DNA of 64,000 nucleotides from positions 1 to 64,000 of the forward strand of contig JARPUW010000324.1 of assembly GCA_030533445.1 (NCBI GenBank), given 5' to 3'. The notes under the pieces are model-generated. The model was not told the origin of the DNA. It did not search any database and saw only the letters and a program-made list of their open reading frames with translations. Below are positions 32,356 to 47,200 of this stretch, one piece after another. Source of the DNA: Cyprinodon diabolis. Its lineage: Eukaryota > Chordata > Actinopteri > Cyprinodontiformes > Cyprinodontidae. Positions within the stretch are counted from its first letter, which is position 1. Every line of letters starts with the position of its first letter. The translations under genes were made by a program, and so were the position numbers.

Positions 32356-35300
32356 AATTCTCCCGTATACCCAAAACTTCGGCACGTAACTAGTCCCGCA
32401 CGGTTTGGCGGATCGGGCCCAAAGTTGGCACACGCGTCGGGACCAATGGGGTGATGTGTGCTTGTATAAAACTTTCTCATTAGTCCGAAGGTTTGCGAAT
32501 TATTAGCGAAAACGTCGCAAAAAAATCCCATAGGAAATGAATGGGGAGAGGAAAAAAAAAGCATAAAAAACAGCACTTCACTGTGTCGCCATACATTCAC
32601 CTAGAAAAACAGTTTGAAGCTCAGTTTGTAGATAAATCCTTCGTCTATTTAAAACTGAAGACGGTATGTTGATAACTGCTACGGTTTTTGTATAATCAGA
32701 CCTCAAGCGCCACAAAGTTTTAGCAAAATCCAGCCTGCTAGAGTGGAGCAACTGAAAAGCTAGAGTGTGAGGCAGGCGTTTTTTAAACACAAAAAAACAT
32801 TTTAAACTCGCCCTCACGGCCACATATTTATAGCTAGAGTCACCATTTTTGGTCAGTTTGTAGACTGAAATCTCTGGACCCACACAATATCTTCGGAATT
32901 ACGGTAGGATTAATACTTTTCCTTAAAAACCCTCCAGACCGACCTAAAGTCGATGAAAATCAGAGCCGTTTTTCATTGGTTTTGGAGCAGAAGAGGGGAG
33001 AAAAACGAATCCGACTATGTGTTTTAAACTCGTCATAAATATTTTTCTGAATGACACACATACACCAAAGTTGGCATAGTTGGAGTCGAAGGATGACTGA
33101 CGCTCACGGTGAAAAAAATTTTTGAATAACTCATACGGTTTTTGCTCAGCAGTCGTTTGTTCGGAGGACATTTTAAGCACCTGAAAGCTGAGTGACAGTG
33201 ACCTGCTGCAGCTAGCTCAATTAGAAGCTTAGGTGTGATGAAACGTTTTTTCTTTTTCTTTCTCTTCCCATTCAGTTTGTAGATGACCTACAGCCATGAA
33301 AGTTACTCCAATTGAAGACAAGATATAGCTGTCGCTTAGATAAAAAGAATTTTTCAGACACCTTTTACGGTTTTTACTCAGCAGTCGTTTGTTCGGAGGG
33401 GTGCTTTAGCAGCTAAAAGGTGAGTGAGAGTGAGGTCCTGCAGTTCAAACAAAGGGAGGAGCAGGTGGGCCAACCATTTTGTTTGTGCTTCGTTTTGGGT
33501 TGTGAAAGACCTACAGACATGAAGGTTACCCCAGTCTGAGACAAAGGATAGATGTTGCTTTCACTGAAAGAATTTTTCAGATATCTTTTACGGTTTTTGC
33601 TCAGCAGTCGTTTGTTCGGAGGGTAAGCACCTGGAAGCTAGCTGACAGTTAGCTTCTGCAGCAGCCTGCTAGAGTGCAGCTGCTGAAATCTTAGTGTGAG
33701 GCGGCCATTTTTTTAAGATCAAACATCTTATTCTCGCCCTCACGGCCACATATTTGGACCTACAGTCACCATTTTTGGTCAGTTTGTAGACTGAAACCTC
33801 TGGACTCACACAATGTCTTCGGAATTACGGTAGGATTAATACTTTTCCTTAAAAACCCTCCAGACCAACCTAAAGTCGATGAGTTTCAGCCTTTCTCCAT
33901 TCTTTTTAAGCTGAAGATGGGAGAAAAACGAATCAGACTATGTGTTTTCAAGTCGTCATAAATATTGTTCTGAATGACACACATACACCAAAGTTGGTAT
34001 AGTTGGAGTCGAAGGATTGCTGATGCTCATGGTGAAATTTTCTTTTTAATAACTCATACGGTTTTTGCTTAGCAGTCGTTTGTTCGGTGCCGTTCTTCCC
34101 ATACAAAAAAGCCTGGGAAGAAGAAACCAATAGTGAGTGCAGCTGTTGTCTGTGTCAGTGAGAGGCTCGTTAAGCGTTGTCAAGGTTACCAAGCTTCAAA
34201 CAGATTTTACCTCTGCTGTTTTAAACAGCACATATTAATCTAATGGAGGGTGAAAGCACTGATTTAACATTGGGAAATGGATACTATATGACTGCCGTCC
34301 ATGACACTTCCCTTGCCACTCAGCACTGATAGACTTTCAAAATAAGACTCCAGGGACCCTTCAAAATAAAAGCCTCTATATTTTTTACATATATTTATTG
34401 CCCTATATGGCTCAACATTATGACCCAAACTCAACCCCATTTTAGAGAATAGACTCTAGGAGACTGTTTAAAACACACCCTATGGCAAATTTCAAAATAA
34501 AAGCCTCCCATTTCCGCTTCATCTACTGCCCTAATAAAATGGAAAAAGAGTGATTTAACGATTGGAAAGTCATCAACTATCATTGATGGGTCTGAACATT
34601 TTCTCTAAACACAACTCTGTTGGACTTTCAAAATAAGACTCCAGGGACCCTACAAAATAAAAGCCTCTAGATTATACTAATGCATTAATTGATGCAAATG
34701 GCTCAACATTATGACCCAAACTCTTCCAGGTTGTTTTTATTAGACTCTAGTGACCTTTTCAAAACACACCCCAGAGCAAATTTCACAATAAAAGTCCCCC
34801 ATTTACTCTGTAATACAGGAACTATTCACCTAATAACATGGAAAACCAGTGATTTAACATTTGGAAATGGATTCTATATCACTGCTGGGCATGACCCATC
34901 TATAGATGCACTTCCATGATAGACTTTCAAAATAAGACTACAGGGACTCTACAAAATAAAAGCCTCTTCCTTATACACACTCATACATTCTGGCATATTG
35001 CTTATAGCCATTTGTAATTTCATCACTGCAATGGCTTTTAGAAGGCGGGCGGAGCCCGCCATTGGTGATTTCATCACTGCAATGGCTGTTAGGAGGCGGG
35101 CGGAGCCCGCCAATGGTGATTTTTTTCATCACTGCAATGGCTCCTAGCAGGCGGGCGGAGCCCGCCATTGGTGATTTCATCACTGCAATGGCTCTTAGCA
35201 GGCGGGCAATGCCCGCCATTGGGGATTTTTTTCATCGCTGCAAGGGCTCCTAGCAGGCGGGCGGAGCCCACCAACTGAGCTTTACCCACTGCGGTTCAAT

Positions 35301-35550
35301 ATGGACAACCCATATTACCCTTTTGCATCATACGCTGTGCACGTCTATTTCCCAGATTTCAGCACAAGTGGCACACAGCTCTCTTTGCCCATGACCTAGC
35401 CCTCTTTCCTTCCCTCAGCAGCCCTCAAAGGCGTAAGCAGTTGGTCTGGGGAGCCCCGACATCACTTGCCAGGGCCGTATTGGCCCTGTTCCCAAGATGG
35501 GCAGTAGGTGGCCCCCCTCAAAATTTCTTTAGAAATTTTCTAGTTATTAT
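32356..35550 (+). repeat. Satellite unit U7 (3195 bp)
   Basis: No minisatellite copy. Its right third is the most diverged in the array: five mini-hairpins (35005-35272) include loop AAT and a broken stem (GGCGGGC with GCCCACC), and it has CTTTTGCATC, CATGACCTAGCC, GACATCAC and GGCCCTGTTCC, shared with U11. CAGACACC and CTGCCGTCC are shared with U16. Confidence 0.95.
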
Positions 35551-38500
35551 AATTCTCCCGTATACCCAAAACTTCGGCACGTAACTAGTCCCGCACGGTT
35601 TGGCGGATCGGGCCCAAAGTTGGCACACGCGTCGGGACCAATGGGGTGATGTGTGCTTGTATAAAACTTTCTCATTAGTCCGAAGGTTTGCGAATTATTA
35701 GCGAAAACGTCGCAAAAAAATCCCATAGGAAATGAATGGGGAGAGGAAAAAAAAAGCATAAAAAACAGCACTTCACTGTGTCGGCATACATTCACCTAGA
35801 AAAACAGTTTGAAGCTCAGTTTGTAGATAAATCCTTCGTCTATTTAAAACTGAAGACGGTATGTTGATAACTGCTACGGTTTTTGTATAATCAGACCTCA
35901 AGCGCCACAAAGTTTTAGCAAAATCCAGCCTGCTAGAGTGGAGCAACTGAAAAGCTAGAGTGTGAGGCAGGCGTTTTTTAAACACAAAAAAACATTTTAA
36001 ACTCGCCCTCACGGCCACATATTTATAGCTAGAGTCACCATTTTTGGTCAGTTTGTAGACTGAAATCTCTGGACCCACACAATATCTTCGGAATTACGGT
36101 AGGATTAATACTTTTCCTTAAAAACCCTCCAGACCGACCTAAAGTCGATGAAAATCAGAGCCGTTTTTCATTGGTTTTGGAGCAGAAGAGGGGAGAAAAA
36201 CGAATCAGACTATGTGTTTTAAACTCGTCATAAATATTTTTCTGAATGACACACATACACCAAAGTTGGCATAGTTGGAGTCGAAGGATGGCTGACGCTC
36301 ACGGTGAAAAAATATTTTGAATAACTCATACGGTTTTTGCTCAGCAGTCGTTTGTTCGGAGGACATTTTAAGCAGCTGAAAGCTGGGGGAGAGTGTCCTG
36401 CTGCAGCTAGCTCAATTAGAAGATCAGGTGTGACAAAACGTTTTTTCTTTTTCTTTCTCTTCCCATTCAGGTTGTAGATGACCTACAGCCATGAAAGTTA
36501 CTCCAATTGAAGACAAGATATAGCTGTCGCTTAGATAAAAATAATTTTTCAGATACCTTTTACGGTTTTTACTCAGCAGTCGTTTGTTCGGAGGGGTGCT
36601 TTAGCAGCTAAAAGGTGAGTGAGAGTGAGGTCCTGCAGTTCAAACAAAGGGAGGAGCAGGTGGGCCAACCATTTTGTTTGTGCTTCGTTTTGGGTTGTGA
36701 AAGACCTACAGACATGAAGGTTACCCCAGTCTGAGACAAAGGATAGATGTTGCTTTCACTGAAAGAATTTTTCAGATATCTTTTACGGTTTTTGCTCAGC
36801 AGTCGTTTGTTCGGAGGGTAAGCACCTGGAAGCTAGCTGACAGTTAGCTTCTGCAGCAGCCTGCTAGAGTGCAGCTGCTGAAATCTTAGTGTGAGGCGGC
36901 CATTCTTTTAAGATCAAACATCTTATTCTCGCCCTCACGGCCACATATTTGGAGCTACAGTCACCATTTTTGGTCAGTTTGTAGACTGAAACCTCTGGAC
37001 TCACACAATGTCTTCGGAATTACGGTAGGATTAATACTTTTCCTTAAAAACCCTCCAGACCAACCTAAAGTCGATGAGAGTTTCAGCCTTTCTCTATTCT
37101 TTTTGAGCTGAAGATGGGAGAGAAACGAATCAGACTATGTGTTTTCAACTCGTCATAAATATTTTTCTGAATGACACACATACACCAAAGTTGGTATAGT
37201 TGGAGTCGAAGGATTGCTGATGCTCATGGTGAAAATGTTTTTTGAATAACTCATACGGTTTTTGATCAGTAGTCGTTTGTTCGGTGCCGTTCTTCCCATA
37301 CAAAAAAGCCTGGGAAGAAGAAACCAATAGTGAGTGCAGCTGTTGTCTGTGTCAGTGAGAGGCTCGTTAAGCGTTGTCAAGGTTACCAAGCTTCAAACAG
37401 ATTTTACCTCTGCTGTTTTAAACAGCACATATTAATCTAATGGAGGGTGAAAGGACTGATTTAACATTGGGAAATGGATACTATATGACTGCTGTCCATG
37501 ACACTTCCCTTGCCACTCAGCACTGATAGACTTTCAAAATAAGACTCCAGGGACCCTACAAAATAAAAGCCTCTATATTTTTTACATATATTTATTGCCC
37601 TATATGGCTCAACATTATGACCCAAACTCAACCCCGTTTTAGAGAATAGACTCTAGGAGACTGTTTAAAACACACCCTGTAGCAAATTTCAAAATAAAAG
37701 CCTCCCATTTCCGCTTCATCTACTGCCCTAATAACATGGAAAAAGAGTGATTTAACGATTGGAAAGTAATCAACTATCATTGACGGGTCTGAACATTTTC
37801 TATAAACACAACTCTGTTGGACTTTCAAAATAAGACTCCAGGGACCCTACAAAATAAAAGCCTCTAGATTATACTAATGCATTAATTGATGCAAATGGCT
37901 CAACATTATGACCCAAACTCTTCCAGGTTGTTTTTATTAGACTCTAGTGACCTTTTCAAAACACACCCAGAGCAAATTTCACAATAAAAGTCTCCCATTT
38001 ACTCTGTAATACAGCAACTATTCACCTAATAACATGGAAAACCAGTGATTTAACATTTGGAAATGGATTCTATATCACTGCTGGGCGTGACCCATCTTTT
38101 GATGCACATTCATGATAGACTTTCAAAATAAGACTACAAGGACTCTACAGAATAAAAGCCTCTTCCTTATACACACTCATACATTCTGGCATATTGCTCA
38201 TTGCCATTGGTGATTTCATCACTGCAATGGCTCTTAGAAGGCGGGCGGAGCCCGCCAATGGTAACAGGCGGGCGGAGCCCGCCAAAGGTGATTACATCAC
38301 TGCAATGGCTCTTAGCAGGCGGGCGGAGCCCGCCATTGGTGATTTCATCACTGCAATGGCTCTTAGAAGGCGGGCAGAGCCCGCCATTGGTGATTTTTTT
38401 CTTCACTGAGATGGCTCCTAGCAGGCGGGCGAAGCCCGCCAACTGGGCTTTACCCACTGTGTTTCAATATGGACAACCCATATTACCCTTGTGCATCATA

Positions 38501-38853
38501 CGCTGTGCACGTCTATTTCCCAGATTTCAGCACAAGTGGCACACAGCTCTCTTTGCCCATGAACTTGCCCTCTTTCCTTCCCTCAGCAGCCCTCAAAGGC
38601 GTAAGCAGTTGGTCTGGGGAGCCCCGACGTCACTTGCCAGGGCCGTATTGGCCCGGTTCCCCAGACGGGCAGTAGGTGGCCCCCCTCAAAATTTCTTTAG
38701 AAATTTTCTAGTTGGGGGGCCACATGCCGAAGGCATGGCCCACCTACTACTATTGCACATATTTATTCCGCGTATTATTGGGGGGCCACATGCCGAAGGC
38801 ATGGCCCACCTACTACTATTGCACATATTTATTCCGCGTATTATTATTATTAT
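35551..38853 (+). repeat. Satellite unit U8 (3303 bp)
   Basis: Ends with two minisatellite copies; five mini-hairpins (38201-38440). GCTGGGGGAGAGTGTCC, GAAGATCAGGTGTGAC, AAAATAATTTTTC and GGCCATTCTTTTAAG between blocks A and B recur only in U15. Confidence 0.95.
38714..38850 (+). repeat. Hairpin minisatellite block, 2 copies (end of U8)
   Basis: Copies start at 38714 and 38780 (spacing 66). Confidence 0.96.
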
Positions 38854-41800
38854 AATTCTCCCGTATACCCAAAACTTCGGCGCGTAACTAGTCCCGCACG
38901 GTTTGGCGGATCGGGCCCAAAGTTGGCACACGCGTCGGGACCAATGGGGTGATGTGTGCTTGTATAAAACTTTCTCATTAGTCCGAAGGTTTGCGAATTA
39001 TTAGCGAAAACGTCGCAAAAAAATCCCATAGGAAATGAATGGGGAGAGGAAAAAAAAAGCATAAAAAACAGCACTTCACTGTGTCGGCATACATTCACCT
39101 AGAAAAACAGTTTGAAGCTCAGTTTGTAGATAAATCCTTCGTCTATTTAAAACTGAAGACGGTATGTTGATAACTGCTACGGTTTTTGTATAATCAGACC
39201 TCAAGCGCCACAAAGTTTTAGCAAAATCCAGCCTGCTAGAGTGGAGCAACTGAAAAGCTAGAGTGTGAGGCAGGCGTTTTTTAAACACAAAAAAACATTT
39301 TAAACTCGCCCTCACGGCCACATATTTATAGCTAGAGTCACCTTTTTTGGTCAGTTTGTAGACTGAAATCTCTGGACCCACACAATATCTTCGGAATTAC
39401 GGTAGGATTAATACTTTTCCTTAAAAACCCTCCAGACCGACCTAAAGTCGATGAAAATCAGAGCCGTTTTTCATTGGTTTTGGAGCAGAAGAGGGGAGAA
39501 AAACGAATCAGACTATGTGTTTTAAACTCGTCATAAATATTTTTCTGAATGACACACATACACCAAAGTTGGCATAGTTGGAGTCGAAGGATGACTGACG
39601 CTCACGGTGAAATTTTTTTTTGAATAACTCATACGGTTTTTGCTCAGCAGTCGTTTGTTCGGAGGACATTTTAAGCACCTGAAAGCTGAGTGAGAGTGAC
39701 CTGCTGCAGCTAGCTCAATTAGAAGCTTAGGTGTGATGAAACGTTTTTTCTTTTTCTTTCTCTTCCCATTCAGTTTGTAGATGACCTACAGCCATGAAAG
39801 TTACTCCAATTGAAGACAAGATATAGCTGTCGCTTAGATAAAAAGAATTTTTCAGATACCTTTTACGGTTTTTACTCAGCAGTCGTTTGTTCGGAGGGGT
39901 GCTTTAGCAGCTAAAAGGTGAGTGAGAGTGAGGTCCTGCAGTTCAAACAAAGGGAGGAGCAGGTGGGCCAACCATTTTGTTTGTGCTTCGTTTTGGGTTG
40001 TGAAAGACCTACAGACATGAAGGTTACCCCAGTCTGAGACAAAGGATAGATGTTGCTTTCACTGAAAGAATTTTTCAGATACCTTTTACGGTTTTTGCTC
40101 AGCAGTCGTTTGTTCGGAGGGTAAGCACCTGGAAGCTAGCTGACAGTTAGCTTCTGCAGCAGCCTGCTAGAGTGCAGCTGCTGAAATCTTAGTGTGAGGC
40201 GGCCATTTTTTTAAGATCAAACATCTTATTCTCGCCCTCACGGCCACATATTTGGAGCTACAGTCACCATTTTTGGTCAGTTTGTAGACTGAAACCTCTG
40301 GACTCACACAATGTCTTTGGAATTACGGTAGGATTAATACTTTTCCTTAAAAACCCTCCAGACCAACCTAAAGTCGATGAGAGTTTCAGCCTTTCTCTAT
40401 TCTTTTTGAGCTGAAGATGGGAGAGAAACGAATCAGACTATGTGTTTTCAACTCGTCATAAATATTTTTCTGAATGACACACATACACCAAAGTTGGTAT
40501 AGTTGGAGTCGAAGGATTGCTGATGCTCATGGGGAAAATGTTTTTTGAATAACTCATACGGTTTTTGATCAGTAGTCGTTTGTTCGGTGCCGTTCTTCCC
40601 ATACAAAAAAGCCTGGGAAGAAGAAACCAATAGTGAGTGCAGCTGTTGTCTGTGTCAGTGAGAGGCTCCTTAAGCGTTGTCAAGGTTACCAAGCTTCAAA
40701 CAGATTTTACCTCTGCTGTTTTAAACAGCACATATTAATCTAATGGAGGGTGAAAGGACTGATTTAACATTGGGAAATGGATACTATATGACTGCTGTCC
40801 ATGACACTTCCCTTGCCACTCAGCACTGATAGACTTTCAAAATAAGACTCCAGGGACCCTACAAAATAAAAGCCTCTATATTTTTTACATATATTTATTG
40901 CCCTATATGGCTCAACATTATGACCCAAACTCAACCCCGTTTTAGAGAATAGACTCTAGGAGACTGTTTAAAACACACCCTATAGCAAATTTCAAAATAA
41001 AAGCCTCCCATTTCCGCTTCATCTACTGCCCTAATAAAATGGAAAAAGAGTGATTTAACGATTGGAAAGTAATCAACTATCATTGACGGATCTGAACATT
41101 TTCTATAAACACAACTCTGTTGGACTTTCAAAATAAGACTCCAGGGACCCTACAAAATAAAAGCCTCTAGATTATACTAATGCATTAATTGATGCAAATG
41201 GCTCAACATTATGACCCAAACTCTTCCAGGTTGTTTTTATTAGACTCTAGTGACCTTTTCAAAACACACCCCAGAGCAAATTTCACAATAAAAGTCTCCA
41301 ATTTACTCTGTAATACAGCAACTATTCACCTAATAACATGGAAAACCAGTGATTTAACATTTGGAAATGGATTCTATATCACTGCTGGGCGTGACCCATC
41401 TTTTGATGCACATTCATGATAGACTTTCAAAATAAGACTACAAGGACTCTACAGAATAAAAGCCTCTTCCTTATACACACTCATACATTCTGGCATATTG
41501 CTCATTGCCATTGGTGATTTCATCACTGCAATGGCTCTTAGAAGGCGGGCGGAGCCCGCCAATGGTAACAGGCGGGCGGAGCCCGCCAAAGGTGATTACA
41601 TCACCGCAATGGCTCTTAGCAGGCGGGCGTAGCCCGCCATTGGTGATTTCATCACTGCAATGGCTCTTAGAAGGCGGGCAGAGCCCGCCATTGGTGATTT
41701 TTTTCTTCACTGAGATGGCTCCTAGCAGGCGGGCGAAGCCCGCCAACTGGGCTTTACCCACTGTGTTTCAATATGGACAACCCATATTACCCTTGTGCAT

Positions 41801-42025
41801 CATACGCTGTGCACGTCTATTTCCCAGATTTCAGCACAAGTGGCACACAGCTCTCTTTGCCCATGAACTTGCCCTCTTTCCTTCCCTCAGCAGCCCTCAA
41901 AGGCGTAAGCAGTTGGTCTGGGGAGCCCCGACGTCACTTGCCAGGGCCGTATTGGCCCGGTTCCCCAGACGGGCAGTAGGTGGCCCCCCTCAAAATTTCT
42001 TTAGAAATTTTCTAGTTATTATTAT
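38854..42025 (+). repeat. Satellite unit U9 (3172 bp)
   Basis: No minisatellite copy; five mini-hairpins (41505-41744), the third with loop GTA and a private ATCACCGC. CACCTTTTTTGG in block A appears private. Confidence 0.95.
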
Positions 42026-44272
42026 AATTCTCCCGTATACCCAAAACTTCGGCGCGTAACTAGTCCCGCACGGTTTGGCGGATCGGGCCCAAAGTTGGCA
42101 CACGCGTCGGGACCAATGGGGTGATGTGTGCTTGTATAAAACTTTCTCATTAGTCCGAAGGTTTGCGAATTATTAGCGAAAACGTCGCAAAAAAATCCCA
42201 TAGGAAATGAATGGGGAGAGGAAAAAAAAAGCATAAAAAACAGCACTTCACTGTGTCGGCATACATTCACCTAGAAAAACAGTTTGAAGCTCAGTTTGTA
42301 GATAAATCCTTCGTCTATTTAAAACTGAAGACGGTATGTTGATAACTGCTACGGTTTTTGTATAATCAGACCTCAAGCGCCACAAAGTTTTAGCAAAATC
42401 CAGCCTGCTAGAGTGGAGCAACTGAAAAGCTAGAGTGTGAGGCAGGCGTTTTTTAAACACAAAAAAACATTTTAAACTCGCCCTCACGGCCACATATTTA
42501 TAGCTAGAGTCACCATTTTTGGTCAGTTTGTAGACTGAAATCTCTGGACCCACACAATATCTTCGGAATTACGGTAGGATTAATACTTTTCCTTAAAAAC
42601 CCTCCAGACCGACCTAAAGTCGATGAAAATCAGAGCCGTTTTTCATTGGTTTTGGAGCAGAAGAGGGGAGAAAAACGAATCCGACTATGTGTTTTAAACT
42701 CGTCATAAATATTTTTCTGAATGACACACATACACCAAAGTTGGCATAGTTGGAGTCGAAGGATTGCTGATGCTCATGGTGAAAATGTTTTTTGAATAAC
42801 TCATACGGTTTTTGATCAGTAGTCGTTTGTTCGGTGCCGTTCTTCCCATACAAAAAAGCCTGGGAAGAAGAAACCAATAGTGAGTGCAGCTGTTGTCTGT
42901 GTCAGTGAGAGGCTTGTTAAGCGTTGTCAAGGTTACCAAGCTTCAAACAGATTTTACCTCTGCTGTTTTAAACAGCACATATTAATCTAATGGAGGGTGA
43001 AAGGACTGATTTAACATTGGGAAATGGATACTATATGACTGCTGTCCATGACACTTCCCTTGCCACTCAGCACTGATAGACTTTCAAAATAAGACTCCAG
43101 GGACCCTACAAAATAAAAGCCTCTATATTTTTTACATATATTTATTGCCCTATATGGCTCAACATTATGACCCAAACTCAACCCCGTTTTAGAGAATAGA
43201 CTCTAGGAGACTGTTTAAAACACACCCTATAGCAAATTTCAAAATAAAAGCCTCCCATTTCCGCTTCATCTACTGCCCTAATAACATGGAAAAAGAGTGA
43301 TTTAACAATTGGAAAGTAATCAACTATCATTGACGGGTCTGAACATTTTCCATAAACACAACTCTGTTGGACTTTCAAAATAAGACTCCAGCGACCCTAC
43401 AAAATAAAAGCCTCTAGATTATACTAATGCATTAATTGATGCAAATGGCTCAACATTATGACCCAAACTCTTCCAGGTTGTTTTTATTAGACTCTAGTGA
43501 CCTTTTCAAAACACACCCCAGAGCAAATTTCACAATAAAAGTCTCCCATTTACTCTGTAATACAGCAACTATTCACCTAATAACATGGAAAACCAGTGAT
43601 TTAACATTTGGAAATGGATTCTATATCACTGCTGGGCGTGACCCATCTTTTGATGCACATTCATGATAGACTTTCAAAATAAGACTACAAGGACTCTACA
43701 GAATAAAAGCCTCTTCCTTATACACACTCATACATTCTGGCATATTGCTCATTGCCATTGGTGATTTCATCACTGCAATGGCTCTTAGAAGGCGGGCGGA
43801 GCCCGCCAATGGTAACAGGCGGGCGGAGCCCGCCAAAGGTGATTACATCACTGCAATGGCTCTTAGCAGGCGGGCGGAGCCCGCCATTGGTGATTTCATC
43901 ACTGCAATGGCTCTTAGAAGGCGGGCAGAGCCCGCCATTGGTGATTTTTTTCTTCACTGAGATGGCTCCTAGCAGGCGGGCGAAGCCCGCCAACTGGGCT
44001 TTACCCACTGTGTTTCAATATGGACAACCCATATTACCCTTGTGCATCATACGCTGTGCACGTCTATTTCCCAGATTTCAGCACAAGTGGCACACAGCTC
44101 TCTTTGCCCATGAACTTGCCCTCTTTCCTTCCCTCAGCAGCCCTCAAAGGCGTAAGCAGTTGGTCTGGGGAGCCCCGACGTCACTTGCCAGGGCCGTATT
44201 GGCCCGGTTCCCCAGACGGGCAGTAGGTGGCCCCCCTCAAAATTTCTTTAGAAATTTTCTAGTTATTATTAT
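42026..44272 (+). repeat. Satellite unit U10, shortened (2247 bp)
   Basis: One module of about 0.93 kb is missing. The sequence starts as block A (GACCGACC, GAATCCGAC, GTTGGCATAG) and, inside the shared stretch TAGTTGGAGTCGAAGGAT, switches to block B (TGCTGATGCTCATGG, GATCAGTAG, TCGGTGCCG). The switch lies between 42746 and 42764. The mini-hairpin block (43752-43991) is normal with five hairpins. Confidence 0.96.
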
Positions 44273-47200
44273 AATTCTCCCGTATACCCAAAACTTCGGC
44301 GCGTAACTAGTCCCGCACGGTTTGGCGGATCGGGCCCAAAGTTGGCACACGCGTCGGGACCAATGGGGTGATGTGTGCTTGTATAAAACTTTCTCATTAG
44401 TCCGAAGGTTTGCGAATTATTAGCGAAAACGTCGCAAAAAAATCCCATAGGAAATGAATGGGGAGAGGAAAAAAAAAGCATAAAAAACAGCACTTCACTG
44501 TGTCGGCATACATTCACCTAGAAAAACAGTTTGAAGCTCAGTTTGTAGATAAATCCTTCGTCTATTTAAAACTGAAGACGGTATGTTGATAACTGCTACG
44601 GTTTTTGTATAATCAGACCTCAAGCGCCACAAAGTTTTAGCAAAATCCAGCCTGCTAGAGTGGAGCAACTGAAAAGCTAGAGTGTGAGGCAGGCGTTTTT
44701 TAAACACAAAAAAACATTTTAAACTCGCCCTCACGGCCACATATTTATAGCTAGAGTCACCATTTTTGGTCAGTTTGTAGACTGAAATCTCTGGACCCAC
44801 ACAATATCTTCGGAATTACGGTAGGATTAATACTTTTCCTTAAAAACCCTCCAGACCGACCTAAAGTCGATGAAAATCAGAGCCGTTTTTCATTGGTTTT
44901 GGAGCAGAAGAGGGGAGAAAAACGAATCAGACTATGTGTTTTAAACTCGTCATAAATATTTTTCTGAATGACACACATACACCAAAGTTGGCATAGTTGG
45001 AGTCGAAGGATGACTGACGCTCACGGTGAAAAAATTTTTTGAATAACTCATACGGTTTTTGCTCAGCAGTCGTTTGTTCGGAGGACATTTTAAGCACCTG
45101 AAAGCTGAGTGACAGTGACCTGCTGCAGCTAGCTCAATTAGAAGCTTAGTTGTGATGAAACGTTTTTTCTTTTTCTTTCTCTTCCCATTCAGTTTGTAGA
45201 TGACCTACAGCCATGAAAGTTACTCCAATTGAAGACAAGATATAGCTGTCGCTTAGATAAAAAGAATTTTTCAGATACCTTTTACGGTTTTTACTCAGCA
45301 GTCGTTTGTTCGGAGGGGTGCTTTAGCAGCTAAAAGGTGAGTGAGAGTGAGGTCCTGCAGTTCAAACAAAGGGAGGAGCAGGTGGGCCAACCATTTTGTT
45401 TGTGCTTCGTTTTGGGTTGTGAAAGACCTACAGACATGAAGGTTACCCCAGTCTGAGACAAAGGATAGATGTTGCTTTCACTGAAAGAATTTTTCAGATA
45501 TCTTTTACGGTTTTTGCTCAGCAGTCGTTTGTTCGGAGGGTAAGCACCTGGAAGCTAGCTGACAGTTAGCTTCTGCAGCAGCCTGCTAGAGTGCAGCTGC
45601 TGAAATCTTAGTGTGAGGCGGCCATTTTTTTAAGATCAAACATCTTATTCTCGCCCTCACGGCCACATATTTGGAGCTACAGTCACCATTTTTGGTCAGT
45701 TTGTAGACTGAAACCTCTGGACTCACACAATGTCTTCGGAATTACGGTAGGATTAATACTTTTCCTTAAAAACCCTCCAGACCAACCTAAAGTCGATGAG
45801 TTTCAGCCTTTCTCCATTCTTTTTGAGCTGAAGATGGGAGAAAAACGAATCAGACTATGTGTTTTCAAGTCGTCATAAATATTGTTCTGAATGACACACA
45901 TACACCAAAGTTGGTATAGTTGGAGTCGAAGGATTGCTGATGCTCATGGTGAAAATGTTTTTTGAATAACTCATACGGTTTTTGATCAGTAGTCGTTTGT
46001 TCGGTGCCGTTCTTCCCATACAAAAAAGCCTGGGAAGAAGAAACCAATAGTGAGTGCAGTTGTTGTCTGTGTCAGTGAGAGGCTCGTTAAGCGTTGTCAA
46101 GGTTACCAAGCTTCAAACAGATTTTACCTCTGCTGTTTTAAACAGCACATATTAATCTAATGGAGGGTGAAAGGACTGATTTAACATTGGGAAATGGATA
46201 CTATATGACTGCTGTCCATGACACTTCCCTTGCCACTCAGCACTGATAGACTTTCAAAATAAGACTCCAGGGACCCTACAAAATAAAAGCCTCTATATTT
46301 TTTACATATATTTATTGCCCTATATGGCTCAATATTATGACCCAAACTCAACCCCGTTTTAGAGAATAGACTCTAGGAGACTGTTTAAAACACACCCTAT
46401 AGCAAATTTCAAAATAAAAGCCTCCCATTTCCGCTTCATCTACTGCCCTAATAACATGGAAAAAGAGTGATTTAACGATTGGAAAGTAATCAACTATCAT
46501 TGACGGGTCTGAACATTTTCTATAAACACAACTCTGTTGGACTTTCAAAATAAGACTCCAGCGACCCTACAAAATAAAAGCCTCTAGAATATACTAATGC
46601 ATTAATTGATGCAAATGGCTCAACATTATGACCCAAACTCTTCCAGGTTGTTTTTATTAGACTCTAGTGACCTTTTCAAAACACACCCAGAGCAAATTTC
46701 ACAATAAAAGTCTCCCATTTACTCTGTAATACAGCAACTATTCACCTAATAACATGGAAAACCAGTGATTTAACATTTGGAAATTGATTCTATATAACTG
46801 CTGGGCATGACCCATCTTTAGATGCACTTCCATGATAGACTTTCAAAATAAGACTCCAGGGACTCTACAGAATAAAAGCCTCTTCCTTATACACACTCAT
46901 ACATTCTGGCATATTGCTCATTGCCATTTGTAATTTCATCACTGCAATGGCTCTTAGAAGGCGGGCGGAGCCCGCCATTGGTGATTTCATCACTGCAATG
47001 GCTCTTAGAAGGCGGGCGGAGCCCGCCATTGGTGATTTCATCACTGCAATGGCTCTTAGCAGGCGGGCAGAGCCCGCCATTGGTGATTTTTTTCATCGCT
47101 GCAAGGGCTCCTAGCAGGCGGGCGGAGCCCACCAACTGAGCTTTACCCACTGCGGTTCAATATGGACAACCCATATTACCCTTTTGCATCATACGCTGTG